Shown here piece by piece: positions 19,981 to 29,577 of a stretch of DNA of 64,000 nt. The translations under genes and the position numbers were made by a program. The stretch is taken from positions 2,790,001-2,854,000 of the forward strand of contig NZ_CP049331.1 of assembly GCF_011064285.1 (NCBI RefSeq), in the 5' to 3' direction. Below the pieces are notes generated by a model. That model saw nothing but the letters and a program-made list of their open reading frames with translations. It was not told the origin of the DNA and searched no databases. Origin of the DNA: Vibrio ziniensis. GTDB taxonomy: Bacteria > Pseudomonadota > Gammaproteobacteria > Enterobacterales > Vibrionaceae. The first letter of the stretch is position 1. Each line of letters starts with the position of its first letter.

Positions 19981-20822
19981 CAATGACTCCATCCCCAGAT
20001 CACTGGGACTTTATGTTTGGGTTTACAGGTATCGAACGTATCATGGATAGCAGCATACAAATGTTGATTTTTTACTTGCTGAGTCTGTTGATAAAAAGCA
20101 AGTAACAAAGTCTTATGACATACCTGATTGATTAGACGAGGAGTGCCATAACACGCTTTCCAGATAGCTTTCTTCTGAGCCAAACTAAATAACCTTCCCT
20201 GACAACCCGATTTTGAAAGCCGGTTATCTATATAGGCGACCGTTTCGGCCAAATCTAAAGTTCTTAACTTTGCATTAAATGTGATTCGTTGACGAAACTG
20301 TCTTAAATGGTACTGCTCTAGCCGCTCGTCAAGTTCAGGTTGGCCAATCAGTACTAACTGTAATAGTTTGGTTCGTTCTGTTTCTAAGTTGCCAAATAAT
20401 CGCAACACTTCGAGGGCGTCATCTGAAAGCGCTTGCGCTTCATCAAGCAATGCCACCACTCGCTTTCCACTGTTATGGTGCTCAATCAAGCGCGTTTGAA
20501 TCGCTTCAACCAAGCCAACCTGTGAACGATTATCGAGATTAAGCTCAGCCGCAATCGCGACACGTAAATCATCTCCGCTCAACGCCGGATTAGGCAGGTA
20601 AATGAGCTGTACATAGTCCTTGAGATGAGTCAGAAGCATTCGACACACCATGGTTTTACCGGTACCAACCTCACCAGTGACTTTAATCACCCCTTCGCCC
20701 ATTTGCAGCGCAGCGCTCACGGTTTGAATCGCTTCGTAATGCGGGTCGAGCCCCAGAAACAAAGCGGTATCAGGCGTTAAATTAAAAGGTTGTTGAGTAA
20801 AACCAAAGTGTTGTAAATACAT
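19980..20822 (-). CDS. mshM: MSHA biogenesis ATPase MshM (ExeA-like)
   Basis: MshM is an AAA-type ATPase of the ExeA/GspA group, which helps insert the secretin into the peptidoglycan and outer membrane. The 280-residue protein has Walker A GEVGTGKT near residues 49-56, Walker B VVALLDEAQAL near residue 121 and the sensor region LVLIGQPELDERL. It lacks the C-terminal peptidoglycan-binding domain of full-length ExeA, as is usual for MshM. The start is 5 bp after the mshL stop. Confidence 0.92.
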   Translation of the reverse strand: MYLQHFGFTQQPFNLTPDTALFLGLDPHYEAIQTVSAALQMGEGVIKVTGEVGTGKTMVCRMLLTHLKDYVQLIYLPNPALSGDDLRVAIAAELNLDNRSQVGLVEAIQTRLIEHHNSGKRVVALLDEAQALSDDALEVLRLFGNLETERTKLLQLVLIGQPELDERLEQYHLRQFRQRITFNAKLRTLDLAETVAYIDNRLSKSGCQGRLFSLAQKKAIWKACYGTPRLINQVCHKTLLLAFYQQTQQVKNQHLYAAIHDTFDTCKPKHKVPVIWGWSH

Positions 20823-20827
20823 AATGA

Positions 20828-22456
20828 TTACTCAGAATCAGGGAACCACTCCTGCAGTAAACCACGTGAGCGTTCCAATTCTTTTTGCCATGTATTCACA
20901 CCGACAACCGTTGGCTTAAGCAAGATCACCAATTCTGTTTTCTGTGTCATTTTTGACGTGTTGCGGAATGCATGACCTAACAGAGGAAGGTCCCCTAAGA
21001 ATGGAACCTTAGAGGTTTGATCTAACGTATTGCTTTTCATCAAACCACCGATCACGACCACATCACCATCTTTAGCGCGAATCACTGAGTCCGATTCACG
21101 AATCGAGCTTTTTGCTAACGGTAGAGAAAACTCTTTATTGTTATAGGTAAAGGTTTTGGTTTCTTCTTCAACTTCGATAACCGCTGGATGTACATGCAAT
21201 AGCACATGTCCCTTATCATCAATTTGTGGTGTTACGTCCAAAGAGATACCCGAGAAAAAGGGCGTTAGCTCGACGTCCGTAGAGGCTTCCGCATTGTCAC
21301 CGTCTCCCGCTTCGCTTGATAACGCGGTAATAAAATAAGCGTCCGTCCCCACTTTAATCACTGCTTTTTGGTTATTTGTTGCTGTCACACGAGGGCTCGA
21401 AAGGACATTAAGATCGCCTTGAGTTGACATAAAGCTGAGTACAGATTCAAAGCTACCGCTCGACATAACAATGTTGGTCTGTCCCCCCAGCAAGGTTGCA
21501 ATAGTATCGAGTCCCGGCAGCGTCGAAATTGCCGATGAATCACCGACACCAACCTGATAAGTAGTGCCGTTCGAGGTAAACATCTTGGTCCAGTTAATCC
21601 CTTGTTGGTAGCCATCACTTAACGTGACTTCCAGTATCTTCGCTTCCATGATCACTTGGCGGTGCATACGCTGTTGCGATATTCCCAAGAAACGGCGAAC
21701 TTCACGAATCTCGTCAGGATAAGCGCGTACAGTGATTACGCTCGCCTGAGGTGTCACAATCACACTTTGACCTTGTCCCGAACCAATTAACTGACTGACA
21801 GCCGATTGCAGCTGTGGCCAGAAATCACTTTCGCTGGTCGTCTCAATTTCTGTACCACCAGAAGTGGTGGTCGTTTTACTGTTGTCATTTGAACTATCGT
21901 TAGAACTGCTCGATGAACTGCTATTTGATTCTGAGTTGGTACTCGTCATTGTTCCAGTTGTCACAGAAGTTAATGAGCGACCACTTCGCTTAAATTGCAG
22001 GTAATCAACAGGGATTGTTACGGTACGCAAACCCGCGGGGTAAACTTGAATCACTTTACCCACTTTTTCTATTTGGTAGCCATACAGATCACGCACCACA
22101 TCTAGCGCTTCATCTAAGGTCACTTCTGACAAGTTAACCGTCACTTTTCCTTCTACGGCTGGGTGAATAGCAGCACTGTACTCAGTACCTTTCACTAAGC
22201 TAGCAAAAAACGCTTTAGCTTGGACACCATTCGCCTGAATTCGAAAACGCTTTAGATTCTGATCGGACGCTACCACAGTGCCATCGATATCAGGCATAAG
22301 ATCCGCTTCTACCGACGCTGGAAGAGTATCTAAGTTGCGGCTATTTGCTTCATTAATAGCCTGATTCAGCGATTGTTTGGCTTCTACAGGATCACGGTGC
22401 CCCATTGAGCAGCCGACTAAACTCACCATCACAACGCTGATTATCATATTACGCAT
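20828..22456 (-). CDS. mshL: MSHA secretin MshL (lipoprotein)
   Basis: MshL forms the outer-membrane pore of the MSHA pilus. The 542-residue protein has a lipoprotein signal peptide with lipobox LVGC (Cys near residue 16), an STN/N-domain region around 70-130, and a C-terminal secretin domain with VVIGGLMKSNT and VPFLGDLPLLGHAF motifs. Between them, residues about 165-210 are an extreme Ser/Asn/Thr low-complexity linker. This periplasmic, flexible stretch is a plausible substrate for the PglL-type glycosyltransferase encoded at 32572 (inference). Confidence 0.95.
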   Translation of the reverse strand: MRNMIISVVMVSLVGCSMGHRDPVEAKQSLNQAINEANSRNLDTLPASVEADLMPDIDGTVVASDQNLKRFRIQANGVQAKAFFASLVKGTEYSAAIHPAVEGKVTVNLSEVTLDEALDVVRDLYGYQIEKVGKVIQVYPAGLRTVTIPVDYLQFKRSGRSLTSVTTGTMTSTNSESNSSSSSSSNDSSNDNSKTTTTSGGTEIETTSESDFWPQLQSAVSQLIGSGQGQSVIVTPQASVITVRAYPDEIREVRRFLGISQQRMHRQVIMEAKILEVTLSDGYQQGINWTKMFTSNGTTYQVGVGDSSAISTLPGLDTIATLLGGQTNIVMSSGSFESVLSFMSTQGDLNVLSSPRVTATNNQKAVIKVGTDAYFITALSSEAGDGDNAEASTDVELTPFFSGISLDVTPQIDDKGHVLLHVHPAVIEVEEETKTFTYNNKEFSLPLAKSSIRESDSVIRAKDGDVVVIGGLMKSNTLDQTSKVPFLGDLPLLGHAFRNTSKMTQKTELVILLKPTVVGVNTWQKELERSRGLLQEWFPDSE

Positions 22457-22470
22457 ACGGATTCTTAACC

Positions 22471-22797
22471 TTATTTCTTAACATCTAAAGAGAACAACTT
22501 AAGTGTCCAACTTTTGTTACCTTGCTTAAGTTCAACCTGAGATGCCGTGACATTTGAAACTTTGTATCCCGACACGCTATTGCCTTTCTCTACCACTTTG
22601 TCATTTAGAATTGCATAACATTGAGAATTATTTTTACAAACAATGCTTTGTAGCTCTGGTACAGGGACTTTTCTCACTTTTTGAACTGGTTCTTTCTTTG
22701 CCCAACCTAGTGGAGCGGTTGGATCTTGTTCCTGGCTCGCAACGGCGAACGTAGCGAACAGCGCAAGCCCTAGTGACCATCCTGTTTTATTGACCAT
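22471..22797 (-). CDS. mshK: MSHA biogenesis protein MshK (PilP/GspC-like)
   Basis: This 108-residue protein has a signal-type hydrophobic start, then DPTAPLGW and a small beta-rich domain. This matches the periplasmic coupling proteins (PilP/GspC type) that connect the inner-membrane platform to the secretin. ATG at 22797 lies one base after the mshJ stop with GGTGG upstream. A GTG three codons earlier overlaps mshJ and is less likely. It directly precedes mshL, its expected partner. Confidence 0.86.
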   Translation of the reverse strand: MVNKTGWSLGLALFATFAVASQEQDPTAPLGWAKKEPVQKVRKVPVPELQSIVCKNNSQCYAILNDKVVEKGNSVSGYKVSNVTASQVELKQGNKSWTLKLFSLDVKK

Positions 22798-22798
22798 A

Positions 22799-23440
22799 CT
22801 AGCCACCGATAAATTCCTCGCGTGTCCCGAGCGTATAGACTTCTAATACCAATTGAGCATTTGGATAAGTTTCAACTTGGTATTGGAAACTGCGCCAATA
22901 ATACTTAACCGGTAAACTTTCAAGCGCCCTTAAATAATCTCTAATCGCAAAATAGCTGCCAGTCAGTTCCATCCGAACCGGATGTAGGAAATACTGGGCA
23001 TTAGCATCTGTCTCATTTATTGGACGAGAAGGCAGAGAAGTTAAGCTGACCAACTTCAATTTAGCGCTATGGTCTAATACACTTTGTAGCAGTTGAGCCA
23101 TTTGAGATGGAGACACTAAATTACTGATTACTTTTGAGAGTTCCATAGAAAGCTCTTGGCTCTTCTCTTGAAGTTTCTCTAACTCTTTCGAGATCTCAGC
23201 ATCGGGGTCTTTCGCTAAACTGCGTTGTAAGAGAATAATCTCACTCTGCATGCGTTGATTCGCCGCCATCTGTGATTGCAACTTTTGTTGATCACCTTGA
23301 TGCTGCTGCAATATCGGGTCTAACAAAAATGTTTGCATCATCAGCACAATCACGACCACGCCACATAACGCAATCAGCCACTTTTCTCGAGGCGCTCTTT
23401 CTGCGAACTGTTGACTCCAGTTTTGCCAGCGTTCGTTCAT
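22799..23440 (-). CDS. mshJ: MSHA biogenesis protein MshJ (PilO/GspM-like)
   Basis: The 213-residue protein has a basic cytoplasmic start, one membrane helix (about 23-40, LIALCGVVVIVLMMQTFLL), a coiled coil (about 50-105) and a C-terminal ferredoxin-like half, the layout of PilO/GspM inner-membrane alignment proteins. Its start overlaps the mshI stop by 4 nt (ATGA), so MshI and MshJ are probably made in step, as with PilN/PilO. Confidence 0.88.
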   Translation of the reverse strand: MNERWQNWSQQFAERAPREKWLIALCGVVVIVLMMQTFLLDPILQQHQGDQQKLQSQMAANQRMQSEIILLQRSLAKDPDAEISKELEKLQEKSQELSMELSKVISNLVSPSQMAQLLQSVLDHSAKLKLVSLTSLPSRPINETDANAQYFLHPVRMELTGSYFAIRDYLRALESLPVKYYWRSFQYQVETYPNAQLVLEVYTLGTREEFIGG

Positions 23441-24885
23441 TTCTCCACACCTCGTTTTGACTTCAACTCAAACGTCACTATGTCTTGTTCATCACGCCCA
23501 ATGGTTAGCTGCTCAAAACTGCGCCCCGTTAAACTCACTTGTTCTTTAAACTGAGCAATCCACGTTGGTATCACAGAGGCATCTCGTGCAATACCTTTTA
23601 AATCGAACGTCGCATCTTTAATTTCAATCTCACTTAAACTGATGTCGCGGCGAGATATTTGGGCCAATCCATCCATAACTCCAGAGTACCCAACTTGCGA
23701 AGATTCATCATATTGACCAATCGCAGCCAATGATGCTTGTTGTGACGCAATTTGCTGCTTAAGTCGCTCTGCAGCAGCAATTTTATCCGCAGAAGGTAGG
23801 TGTTTTGCCTGTCTCTGTTTTAAGTTAGTCAGTTGGCTAGTCAATTCGGTATTTTGCAGATTAGTCTGGGTAAGCTGCTTTTGCTGTTGAATACTTTGAA
23901 ACTGAAACCATGCATAAAAGCACAACATGATCACAGCAAACGCGCCCCAAACCACAGCAATCGACGACAGCGTCAGTAAATCTTTTTTCGGTTTTAAATG
24001 GTCTTGATAAAAATTTATCGAATCGGCTGATGTCTGCGGTGCTTTCTGAGCTAAAACTTGTCCTGAAATAGGCTGTTCAAGACCATCGACTAGCGGCGTT
24101 ACTTTTACACTTAAACGCTCGCCTAAAGCCTGAACCAACTCTGCGTGATCTTCTTCATCACAGCACACTTTTAGCTGATGAAGTGACGTACCTTTAAACT
24201 GAGACGACAGATAGTCAATGGAACGTTGCAGTTCCAAAGCTAATCCATCCAGTTGCAAGGCAGTGCTTGCTACGCCCGTGATAGGCGCTACAACACCGCG
24301 CAATGTGCGCTGAAAGATACAACGCTCATTCACAAAAGCATCAAGCTTAAAATGGCTACCTTTACTGCGTTGTACCAATAAATAATTTTTCAGCTCGCCA
24401 TTACTTGTTCCCCAAACTTCCTGCTCTGGGACAATGCTTTCGAGAGAGCAACCAATACTGGCGAGTAGCGTGCTGGTTTCAATAATTAGCTTTTTGTTAA
24501 TCACATAAGCTTGAGCTTTATTGCTCCCTTCCAGAGGATAAGCATCCGCAATCACTTCCGATGATTTTTCAGTGATGAGATCTTTTAGCAAGAAAGGTAA
24601 TGCGCTTGGCCATTCACTCTGAGGAATCGTTGGCTTATCAATTTGGTAGCTCTGAAATAGTTGAGCATGCAACACAATATGAACACCGAGCCCCTTAGCT
24701 CCGGCAGTCAACAATGCATTCACTAAGGCTTGAGGCCAAGTGTGGTTGGCCAAAGGATAATGCTCAGGTAATGTAAGAGCTTCCGATGACGAAAAATAAA
24801 TCGAATCGGGTTGAACAACAGCATAAATTGCATGTCGTTTCGATTTCTTTAAGGAAAACCGCTTTAATAATTCATCAATCTTCAT
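23437..24885 (-). CDS. mshI: MSHA biogenesis protein MshI (PilM-PilN/GspL-like)
   Basis: The 482-residue protein appears to combine an actin-like cytoplasmic domain (about 15-300) with a membrane helix near residues 306-325 (LSSIAVVWGAFAVIMLCFYAWF), a coiled coil and a periplasmic domain. This is the GspL-like arrangement that links the ATPase to the alignment complex, equal to a PilM-PilN fusion. It follows mshH by 6 bp and overlaps mshJ. Confidence 0.9.
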   Translation of the reverse strand: MKIDELLKRFSLKKSKRHAIYAVVQPDSIYFSSSEALTLPEHYPLANHTWPQALVNALLTAGAKGLGVHIVLHAQLFQSYQIDKPTIPQSEWPSALPFLLKDLITEKSSEVIADAYPLEGSNKAQAYVINKKLIIETSTLLASIGCSLESIVPEQEVWGTSNGELKNYLLVQRSKGSHFKLDAFVNERCIFQRTLRGVVAPITGVASTALQLDGLALELQRSIDYLSSQFKGTSLHQLKVCCDEEDHAELVQALGERLSVKVTPLVDGLEQPISGQVLAQKAPQTSADSINFYQDHLKPKKDLLTLSSIAVVWGAFAVIMLCFYAWFQFQSIQQQKQLTQTNLQNTELTSQLTNLKQRQAKHLPSADKIAAAERLKQQIASQQASLAAIGQYDESSQVGYSGVMDGLAQISRRDISLSEIEIKDATFDLKGIARDASVIPTWIAQFKEQVSLTGRSFEQLTIGRDEQDIVTFELKSKRGVEK

Positions 24886-24891
24886 GTATCA

Positions 24892-26883
24892 CTACTTTGT
24901 ACGCCATCGGTTCCGTTTACCAGGCTTAATTTGACGTTCTGTCACAGGCAAATTTCTTGGATTTAATGGTTGCTCAGTATCAAATAAGCGCCCCTGAACA
25001 CCATCAACACCTAAGTTCTGCAACACCTGCAACTCAGGTTGAGACTCAACCCCAACAGCAATAACTTTGGTTTGTGTGCCTTTGCAGACACCCAATAAGC
25101 TGCGCACTATCAACTGATTCTCATGCCTTTGATCGATTTGCTTTATTAAGCTGCGATGCAATTTTAGATAGTGGATCTTTAAGTCTTTGATATAGTGAGT
25201 TGCAACGATAGTTCGCCCGGCTTGACCTACGATTAACTCGCACCCTAGTGCTGAAATAGTCCGTAATACTGGACGCATATAATCCATATGCTGCACTAAA
25301 TGCCCTTCGGAAAATTCAAACGATAATTGACCACGCTGACTAAAGGTTAATTGCATTAACTCGTTACGAAACCAACGGAAATACTGTTTATCGGAAAAAG
25401 GAAGCACATACAGATTAACGGATAAAGGAGACTCATTGGCAGAAGACTTTATCAGTTGCAAAGTTCTTCTCATCACCGCTTTATCAAGGACCGCTTCATA
25501 GCCGACTGTCTCAATCGCAGAACTAAATCGAGACGCCTTGAGTATCCCTTTATCGGGATCATTAATCCTAGCAAACAATTCGTTATGTAATAATTCTAAG
25601 TGATTAGAATTGCTGCTCAAATAGCATGCCTGTCGGAATAGGATGATATTCTCATCAATAAGAGCCTTATCAAACAGAGTTCGCCAACGCACACTACCTC
25701 TGTCATCAGAAACGGCCGCTTTTTCAAACTGATTCCAAGCATTTACTCTTTGCAGCTGAGCACCCTTTAACGCCGTTTCTGTTTCATCAATAATGCGACC
25801 TCTACGCTCACCTTCTTTGTACATACTGACACCAATATGGAACCAGTTTTCGCGATCCAATGGCTTTGGTGGCGTTAGACGTTCGATAAATTTCAGACAT
25901 TGGGCTGCAACATGAGCCACGTCTTTGGCAGTCTGATGCGGCATGAACAGAGCAAAAACAGAATCGTAGTAGCGGGATAGAATCACATCTGGATAGCGGG
26001 AAATTACGTTCGATATGCACTGACCAACTTCAATCACAAAGTCGTCAACCACTCGTTTTTCATTTTCTTCTTTTGCTAAGTCGAAATCATCAATACTCAG
26101 CATCAGAACGCCACCTTGTGCCCCGCTTTCTTGAAGAACGGATTCCAACTTACTATCAAAAAGAACTCTATTGGCCGCACCCGTTAATTGATCTAAGAAT
26201 GTTTGAGTACGAATAAAGGTATCAAAACGGCTACGTTCTTGACGCGCATCTTGCAGTTCTTCAATCAGAACATCTAACGCCTCACTCGCGGTATATGGCC
26301 ACTCTCTATGATCGCCCTTCGCATATTGCTCGACTCGGCCAGCCAAAATCATTCGGCCTCGCTCTTCTAGCAATTCAGAACCCATCAGTTGAGAGCGCAA
26401 CCACTTAACACTTTGAACAAGGCAGAAAACGATAAACAACACGGCCAGAGTAATGGACCACATGGCTCCGATTGAGTAACTGAAACCGACATAGGGAGGT
26501 ACAACTTTAAAGTGTACAGAATAGCCTTGAATACGTTGCAGTGGGAAATCAGCTTGATAAAGCCGCGCAGGATCGATTTTTGATGAAGTATCTTTGAAGC
26601 GATAGATGATACCGGCCTGAGATGACAACTCCATCTCGACAATATTACTTGCTTGCAGCATCTTAGGCATCCAGCGCTGCATAGAATACGCCGCATCCGG
26701 ATCTTCCATCTCTTTATCCACAACCTCTACTATGCCCTGCATGTAGTGGTTGAGATATTCTTGGCCTAATCGCTGAAAAGATAAGGTTCCGCCAATAAAC
26801 AAAATAAACATCGCACTGGTGACAATTAAAGTCACAAATACAACTAATCGTGTACTGAGTTTGAGAGTTGGCGTGTAGCGCAT
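24892..26883 (-). CDS. mshH: MshH/CsrD, degenerate GGDEF-EAL regulator
   Basis: In E. coli, CsrD directs RNase E degradation of the CsrB/CsrC small RNAs; vibrio MshH is its homolog and heads the msh cluster. The 663-residue protein has membrane helices near residues 12-34 and 135-157, a HAMP-like linker, a GGDEF-like domain whose signature is replaced by RYYDSVF, and an EAL-like domain with ELF in place of EAL. Both are therefore probably catalytically inactive. ATG at 26883 is preferred to an upstream TTG at 26922. Length agrees with CsrD (646 aa). Confidence 0.9.
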   Translation of the reverse strand: MRYTPTLKLSTRLVVFVTLIVTSAMFILFIGGTLSFQRLGQEYLNHYMQGIVEVVDKEMEDPDAAYSMQRWMPKMLQASNIVEMELSSQAGIIYRFKDTSSKIDPARLYQADFPLQRIQGYSVHFKVVPPYVGFSYSIGAMWSITLAVLFIVFCLVQSVKWLRSQLMGSELLEERGRMILAGRVEQYAKGDHREWPYTASEALDVLIEELQDARQERSRFDTFIRTQTFLDQLTGAANRVLFDSKLESVLQESGAQGGVLMLSIDDFDLAKEENEKRVVDDFVIEVGQCISNVISRYPDVILSRYYDSVFALFMPHQTAKDVAHVAAQCLKFIERLTPPKPLDRENWFHIGVSMYKEGERRGRIIDETETALKGAQLQRVNAWNQFEKAAVSDDRGSVRWRTLFDKALIDENIILFRQACYLSSNSNHLELLHNELFARINDPDKGILKASRFSSAIETVGYEAVLDKAVMRRTLQLIKSSANESPLSVNLYVLPFSDKQYFRWFRNELMQLTFSQRGQLSFEFSEGHLVQHMDYMRPVLRTISALGCELIVGQAGRTIVATHYIKDLKIHYLKLHRSLIKQIDQRHENQLIVRSLLGVCKGTQTKVIAVGVESQPELQVLQNLGVDGVQGRLFDTEQPLNPRNLPVTERQIKPGKRNRWRTK

Positions 26884-26977
26884 AAAAATTGAATTCCCTT
26901 TCAATTTATCGATGGATAGCAATATCGATCGAAGGAGGCTGCTCGCAAAAATTATGTAAACAGTGCGCTAAGTATAT

Positions 26978-27007
26978 AAAAAAAGCCACAAAATTTGCGG
27001 CTTTTTT
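26978..27007 (-). terminator. Intrinsic terminator after ssb
   Basis: A short stem (GCCaCA / TGcGGC) flanked by runs of A and T lies 14 bp downstream of the ssb stop. On the minus strand it ends in seven T residues. The opposite strand also ends in T, so it could act in both directions. Confidence 0.7.
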
Positions 27008-27020
27008 GAAATCAGGACAA

Positions 27021-27545
27021 TTAAAACGGGATGTCGTCGTCAAAATCCATTGGCGGCTCATTGTATTGAGGCTGAGGAGCCTGCTGAGCTGCTGGCTGAT
27101 AAGCAGGTTGGCTTTGTCTAGCAGGCTGTTGAGGTTGTCCCCAACCACCTTGTTGCTGAGGTTGGCTTTGACCCATACCACCGCCCTGTTGTTGGCGGCC
27201 ACCAAGCATTTGCATAATGCCGTTGTAACCTTGCACAACAACTTCTGTAGAGTAACGCTCCTGGCCGCTTTGGTCTGTCCACTTACGGGTTTGTAACTGA
27301 CCTTCAATGTAGACTTGAGAACCTTTGCGTAAGTACTCACCTGCTACTTCAGCAAGTTTTCCATACAGAGCTACTCGGTGCCACTCTGTTTTCTCGCGCT
27401 GTTCGCCTGTTGCTTTATCACGCCATGTTTCTGACGTTGCAATGGTGATGTTTGCAACAGCACCGCCACTTGGCATATAGCGAACTTCAGGATCTCCACC
27501 TAAGTTGCCAACCAAAATTACTTTATTCACGCCACGGCTTGCCAT
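27021..27545 (-). CDS. ssb: Single-stranded DNA-binding protein
   Basis: SSB coats single-stranded DNA and recruits repair and replication partners through its acidic tip. The 174-residue protein has the OB-fold start [16 protein letters not shown] with [11 protein letters not shown] and [13 protein letters not shown] Gln/Gly/Pro-rich linker (about 112-165) leads to the conserved tip DFDDDIPF. I looked for a LexA box in the 290-bp gap upstream and found none that is convincing. It is divergent from qstR. Confidence 0.98.
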   Translation of the reverse strand: MASRGVNKVILVGNLGGDPEVRYMPSGGAVANITIATSETWRDKATGEQREKTEWHRVALYGKLAEVAGEYLRKGSQVYIEGQLQTRKWTDQSGQERYSTEVVVQGYNGIMQMLGGRQQQGGGMGQSQPQQQGGWGQPQQPARQSQPAYQPAAQQAPQPQYNEPPMDFDDDIPF

Positions 27546-27836
27546 GTTTCGCTCCGTCTTTCAATCGTAGAATTTTTGAAAAATTTTCAAATAGTCAGTT
27601 AGGATAACACGCTTTTTCTTGAGCTGAAATGTTCGGTCGTATTGTTATCAAAAACTCAATTGATATTCATTTTTGACCACACATTTTTCGGGATAGCTCT
27701 TCCATTTAACAACTGATAAGAAACACATTTACTTAATCAATTGAAATCCCACGCAAACCTCGTATTTCAATTCGCTCTACCTTTTAATTTTAGGCATTGT
27801 TGACACATTTCACCGCATCCTATTAAGGAATAATCT
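27546..27836. promoter_or_regulatory. Divergent ssb-qstR intergenic region
   Basis: This 291-bp A/T-rich region must hold the promoters of ssb (minus) and qstR (plus). Two identical palindromes TCAATTGA occur at 27656-27663 and 27737-27744. A ribosome site AAGGA lies before the qstR start. qstR in V. cholerae is controlled by HapR and TfoX, but no site can be assigned by eye. Confidence 0.5.
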
Positions 27837-28484
27837 ATGCCAAAACTCAACTACGCCAGAATCATATATTTGCTCTGCATGGACAAGTCATGTATCCCCT
27901 TTCAACTCGAACTGGCCTTAGAACAATTAGCGTTACCCATACCGCAAATCCATCCAGATCAATTATTGAAAAACTACCAAACCGATAAACACAAAATTTT
28001 ACTGATCAACTATCAGGAACACTTTCTAATACGGCAAAGCCTTAAGGCATTAAAAATTACCAGTCCACATTTTGAAACAATTTTGTATAACGTCGATAAG
28101 AGACTGCACACCGAAGAGCTGCTTACCTTTGGCAACTTAAAAGGCTTGTTCTATCAACATGACTCACCAGAGAGCCTGAGTGAAGGATTAGGTGAAATAA
28201 TCAATGGTAAAAATTGGCTTCCTCGTCATATATCAAGCCAACTGCTTCACTATTACCGCTACCATTTTCAAGCTCACATAACACAAGCCACGGTTGACTT
28301 AACGGCGAGGGAAATTCAGATATTGCGTTGCTTGCAAACTGGTGCATCGAACATGCAGATGGCTGAGAATCTCTTTATCAGCGAATTCACAGTAAAGTCG
28401 CACTTGTATCAAATATTCAAAAAAATCGCGGTAAAAAATAGAGTTCAAGCCATCTCTTGGGCCAATCAAAATCTGCTCTCATAA
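27837..28484 (+). CDS. qstR: LuxR/VpsT-type regulator QstR
   Basis: QstR links quorum sensing and TfoX to competence and type VI secretion genes in V. cholerae. The 215-residue protein has an N-terminal receiver-like domain without an obvious phosphorylation pocket. Its C-terminal LuxR helix-turn-helix (about 150-212) starts with LTAREIQILRCLQTGASN and has recognition helix ISEFTVKSHLYQIFKKI. The position between ssb and galU-uvrA is the known qstR locus, and the length fits. A related VpsT/CsgD-like regulator is the alternative, but the context favours QstR. Confidence 0.85.
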   Translation: MPKLNYARIIYLLCMDKSCIPFQLELALEQLALPIPQIHPDQLLKNYQTDKHKILLINYQEHFLIRQSLKALKITSPHFETILYNVDKRLHTEELLTFGNLKGLFYQHDSPESLSEGLGEIINGKNWLPRHISSQLLHYYRYHFQAHITQATVDLTAREIQILRCLQTGASNMQMAENLFISEFTVKSHLYQIFKKIAVKNRVQAISWANQNLLS

Positions 28485-28654
28485 ATGCGCTTTTCAGCAC
28501 ATTTTCATTGAGATGACAAAGAATGTGCTGAATCTCACGAAAATATCATGCTAAAGTCTGTAGTAAGTCTATGTTTAGACATGGCAAACCCGTTCAAGAC
28601 AATAAACAACTTTCAAGACTATAAACTAAACAAACCGTTTAACAGGGCGCAAAA

Positions 28655-29524
28655 ATGATTAAAAAATGCCTATTCCCGGCAGCTGGCTACGGTACTCGCT
28701 TTTTACCAGCAACTAAATCTATGCCAAAAGAGATGATGCCAGTGGTTAACAAACCATTGATCGAATACGGTGTAGAAGAGGCGATTAAAGCAGGAATGAA
28801 TGGAATGTGCATCGTGACTGGTCGTGGTAAGCACTCGATCATGGATCACTTTGACATGAACTTTGAGCTAGAACATCAAATTCAAGGCACTAACAAAGAA
28901 GATCTGCTGATTGATATCCGAGATATCATTGAAACAGCGAATTTCACTTTTATCCGCCAACGCGAAATGAAAGGCTTAGGTCACGCGATTTTAACGGGGC
29001 GTGAGTTAGTGGGTGATGAGCCATTCGCTGTGGTACTTGCCGATGACCTGTGCGTCAATGAAGACAAAGGTGTACTGGAGCAGATGGTTGCCCTTTACAA
29101 CCAGTTCCGTTGTTCAATCGTTGCAGTACAAGAAGTGCCAGCGGAAGAGACACACAAATACGGTGTGATCGCTGGTGAGATGATCAAAGACGATCTTTTC
29201 CGCGTTGATGACATGGTCGAAAAACCTGAACCTGGTACAGCACCAAGTAATCTAGCGATTATTGGCCGCTACATCCTGACTCCGGATATTTTTGAGTTAA
29301 TTGAACAAACTGAACCTGGTAAAGGTGGCGAAATCCAAATTACCGATGCATTGCTAAAACAAGCAAAATCAGGTTGTGTGCTGGCTTACAAATTTAAAGG
29401 TAAGCGTTTTGACTGCGGTAGTGTTGAAGGCTATATCGAAGCAACAAACTACTGTTATGAGCATCTGTACAAGAAAAACGAACAGCAAGTTTCATTAGCG
29501 AAGCACTCAACTCGTAAGAGCTAA
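28655..29524 (+). CDS. galU: UTP-glucose-1-phosphate uridylyltransferase
   Basis: GalU makes UDP-glucose from UTP and glucose-1-phosphate for lipopolysaccharide, capsule and osmoprotectant synthesis. The 289-residue protein has the nucleotide-binding signature AAGYGTRFLPATKSMPKEM (residues 9-27), the VVLADDLC active-site strand and the FDCGSVEGYIEA motif near residue 260. An AGGG ribosome site precedes the ATG. A strong terminator follows. Confidence 0.97.
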   Translation: MIKKCLFPAAGYGTRFLPATKSMPKEMMPVVNKPLIEYGVEEAIKAGMNGMCIVTGRGKHSIMDHFDMNFELEHQIQGTNKEDLLIDIRDIIETANFTFIRQREMKGLGHAILTGRELVGDEPFAVVLADDLCVNEDKGVLEQMVALYNQFRCSIVAVQEVPAEETHKYGVIAGEMIKDDLFRVDDMVEKPEPGTAPSNLAIIGRYILTPDIFELIEQTEPGKGGEIQITDALLKQAKSGCVLAYKFKGKRFDCGSVEGYIEATNYCYEHLYKKNEQQVSLAKHSTRKS

Positions 29525-29549
29525 GTTCAATAACTATGAATCTGTATAT

Positions 29550-29575
29550 GAGCCGCCTGATAGCGGCTCTTTTTA
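29550..29575 (+). terminator. Intrinsic terminator after galU
   Basis: A perfect 7-bp stem GAGCCGC/GCGGCTC with a 6-nt loop is followed by TTTTTATTT, 26 bp after the galU stop. Confidence 0.88.
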
Positions 29576-29577
29576 TT

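Noticed and set aside
26889..27340. Two long overlapping frames inside ssb on both strands.
   Set aside because: They are produced by the Gln/Gly-rich codons of ssb; ssb has the clear family signature.
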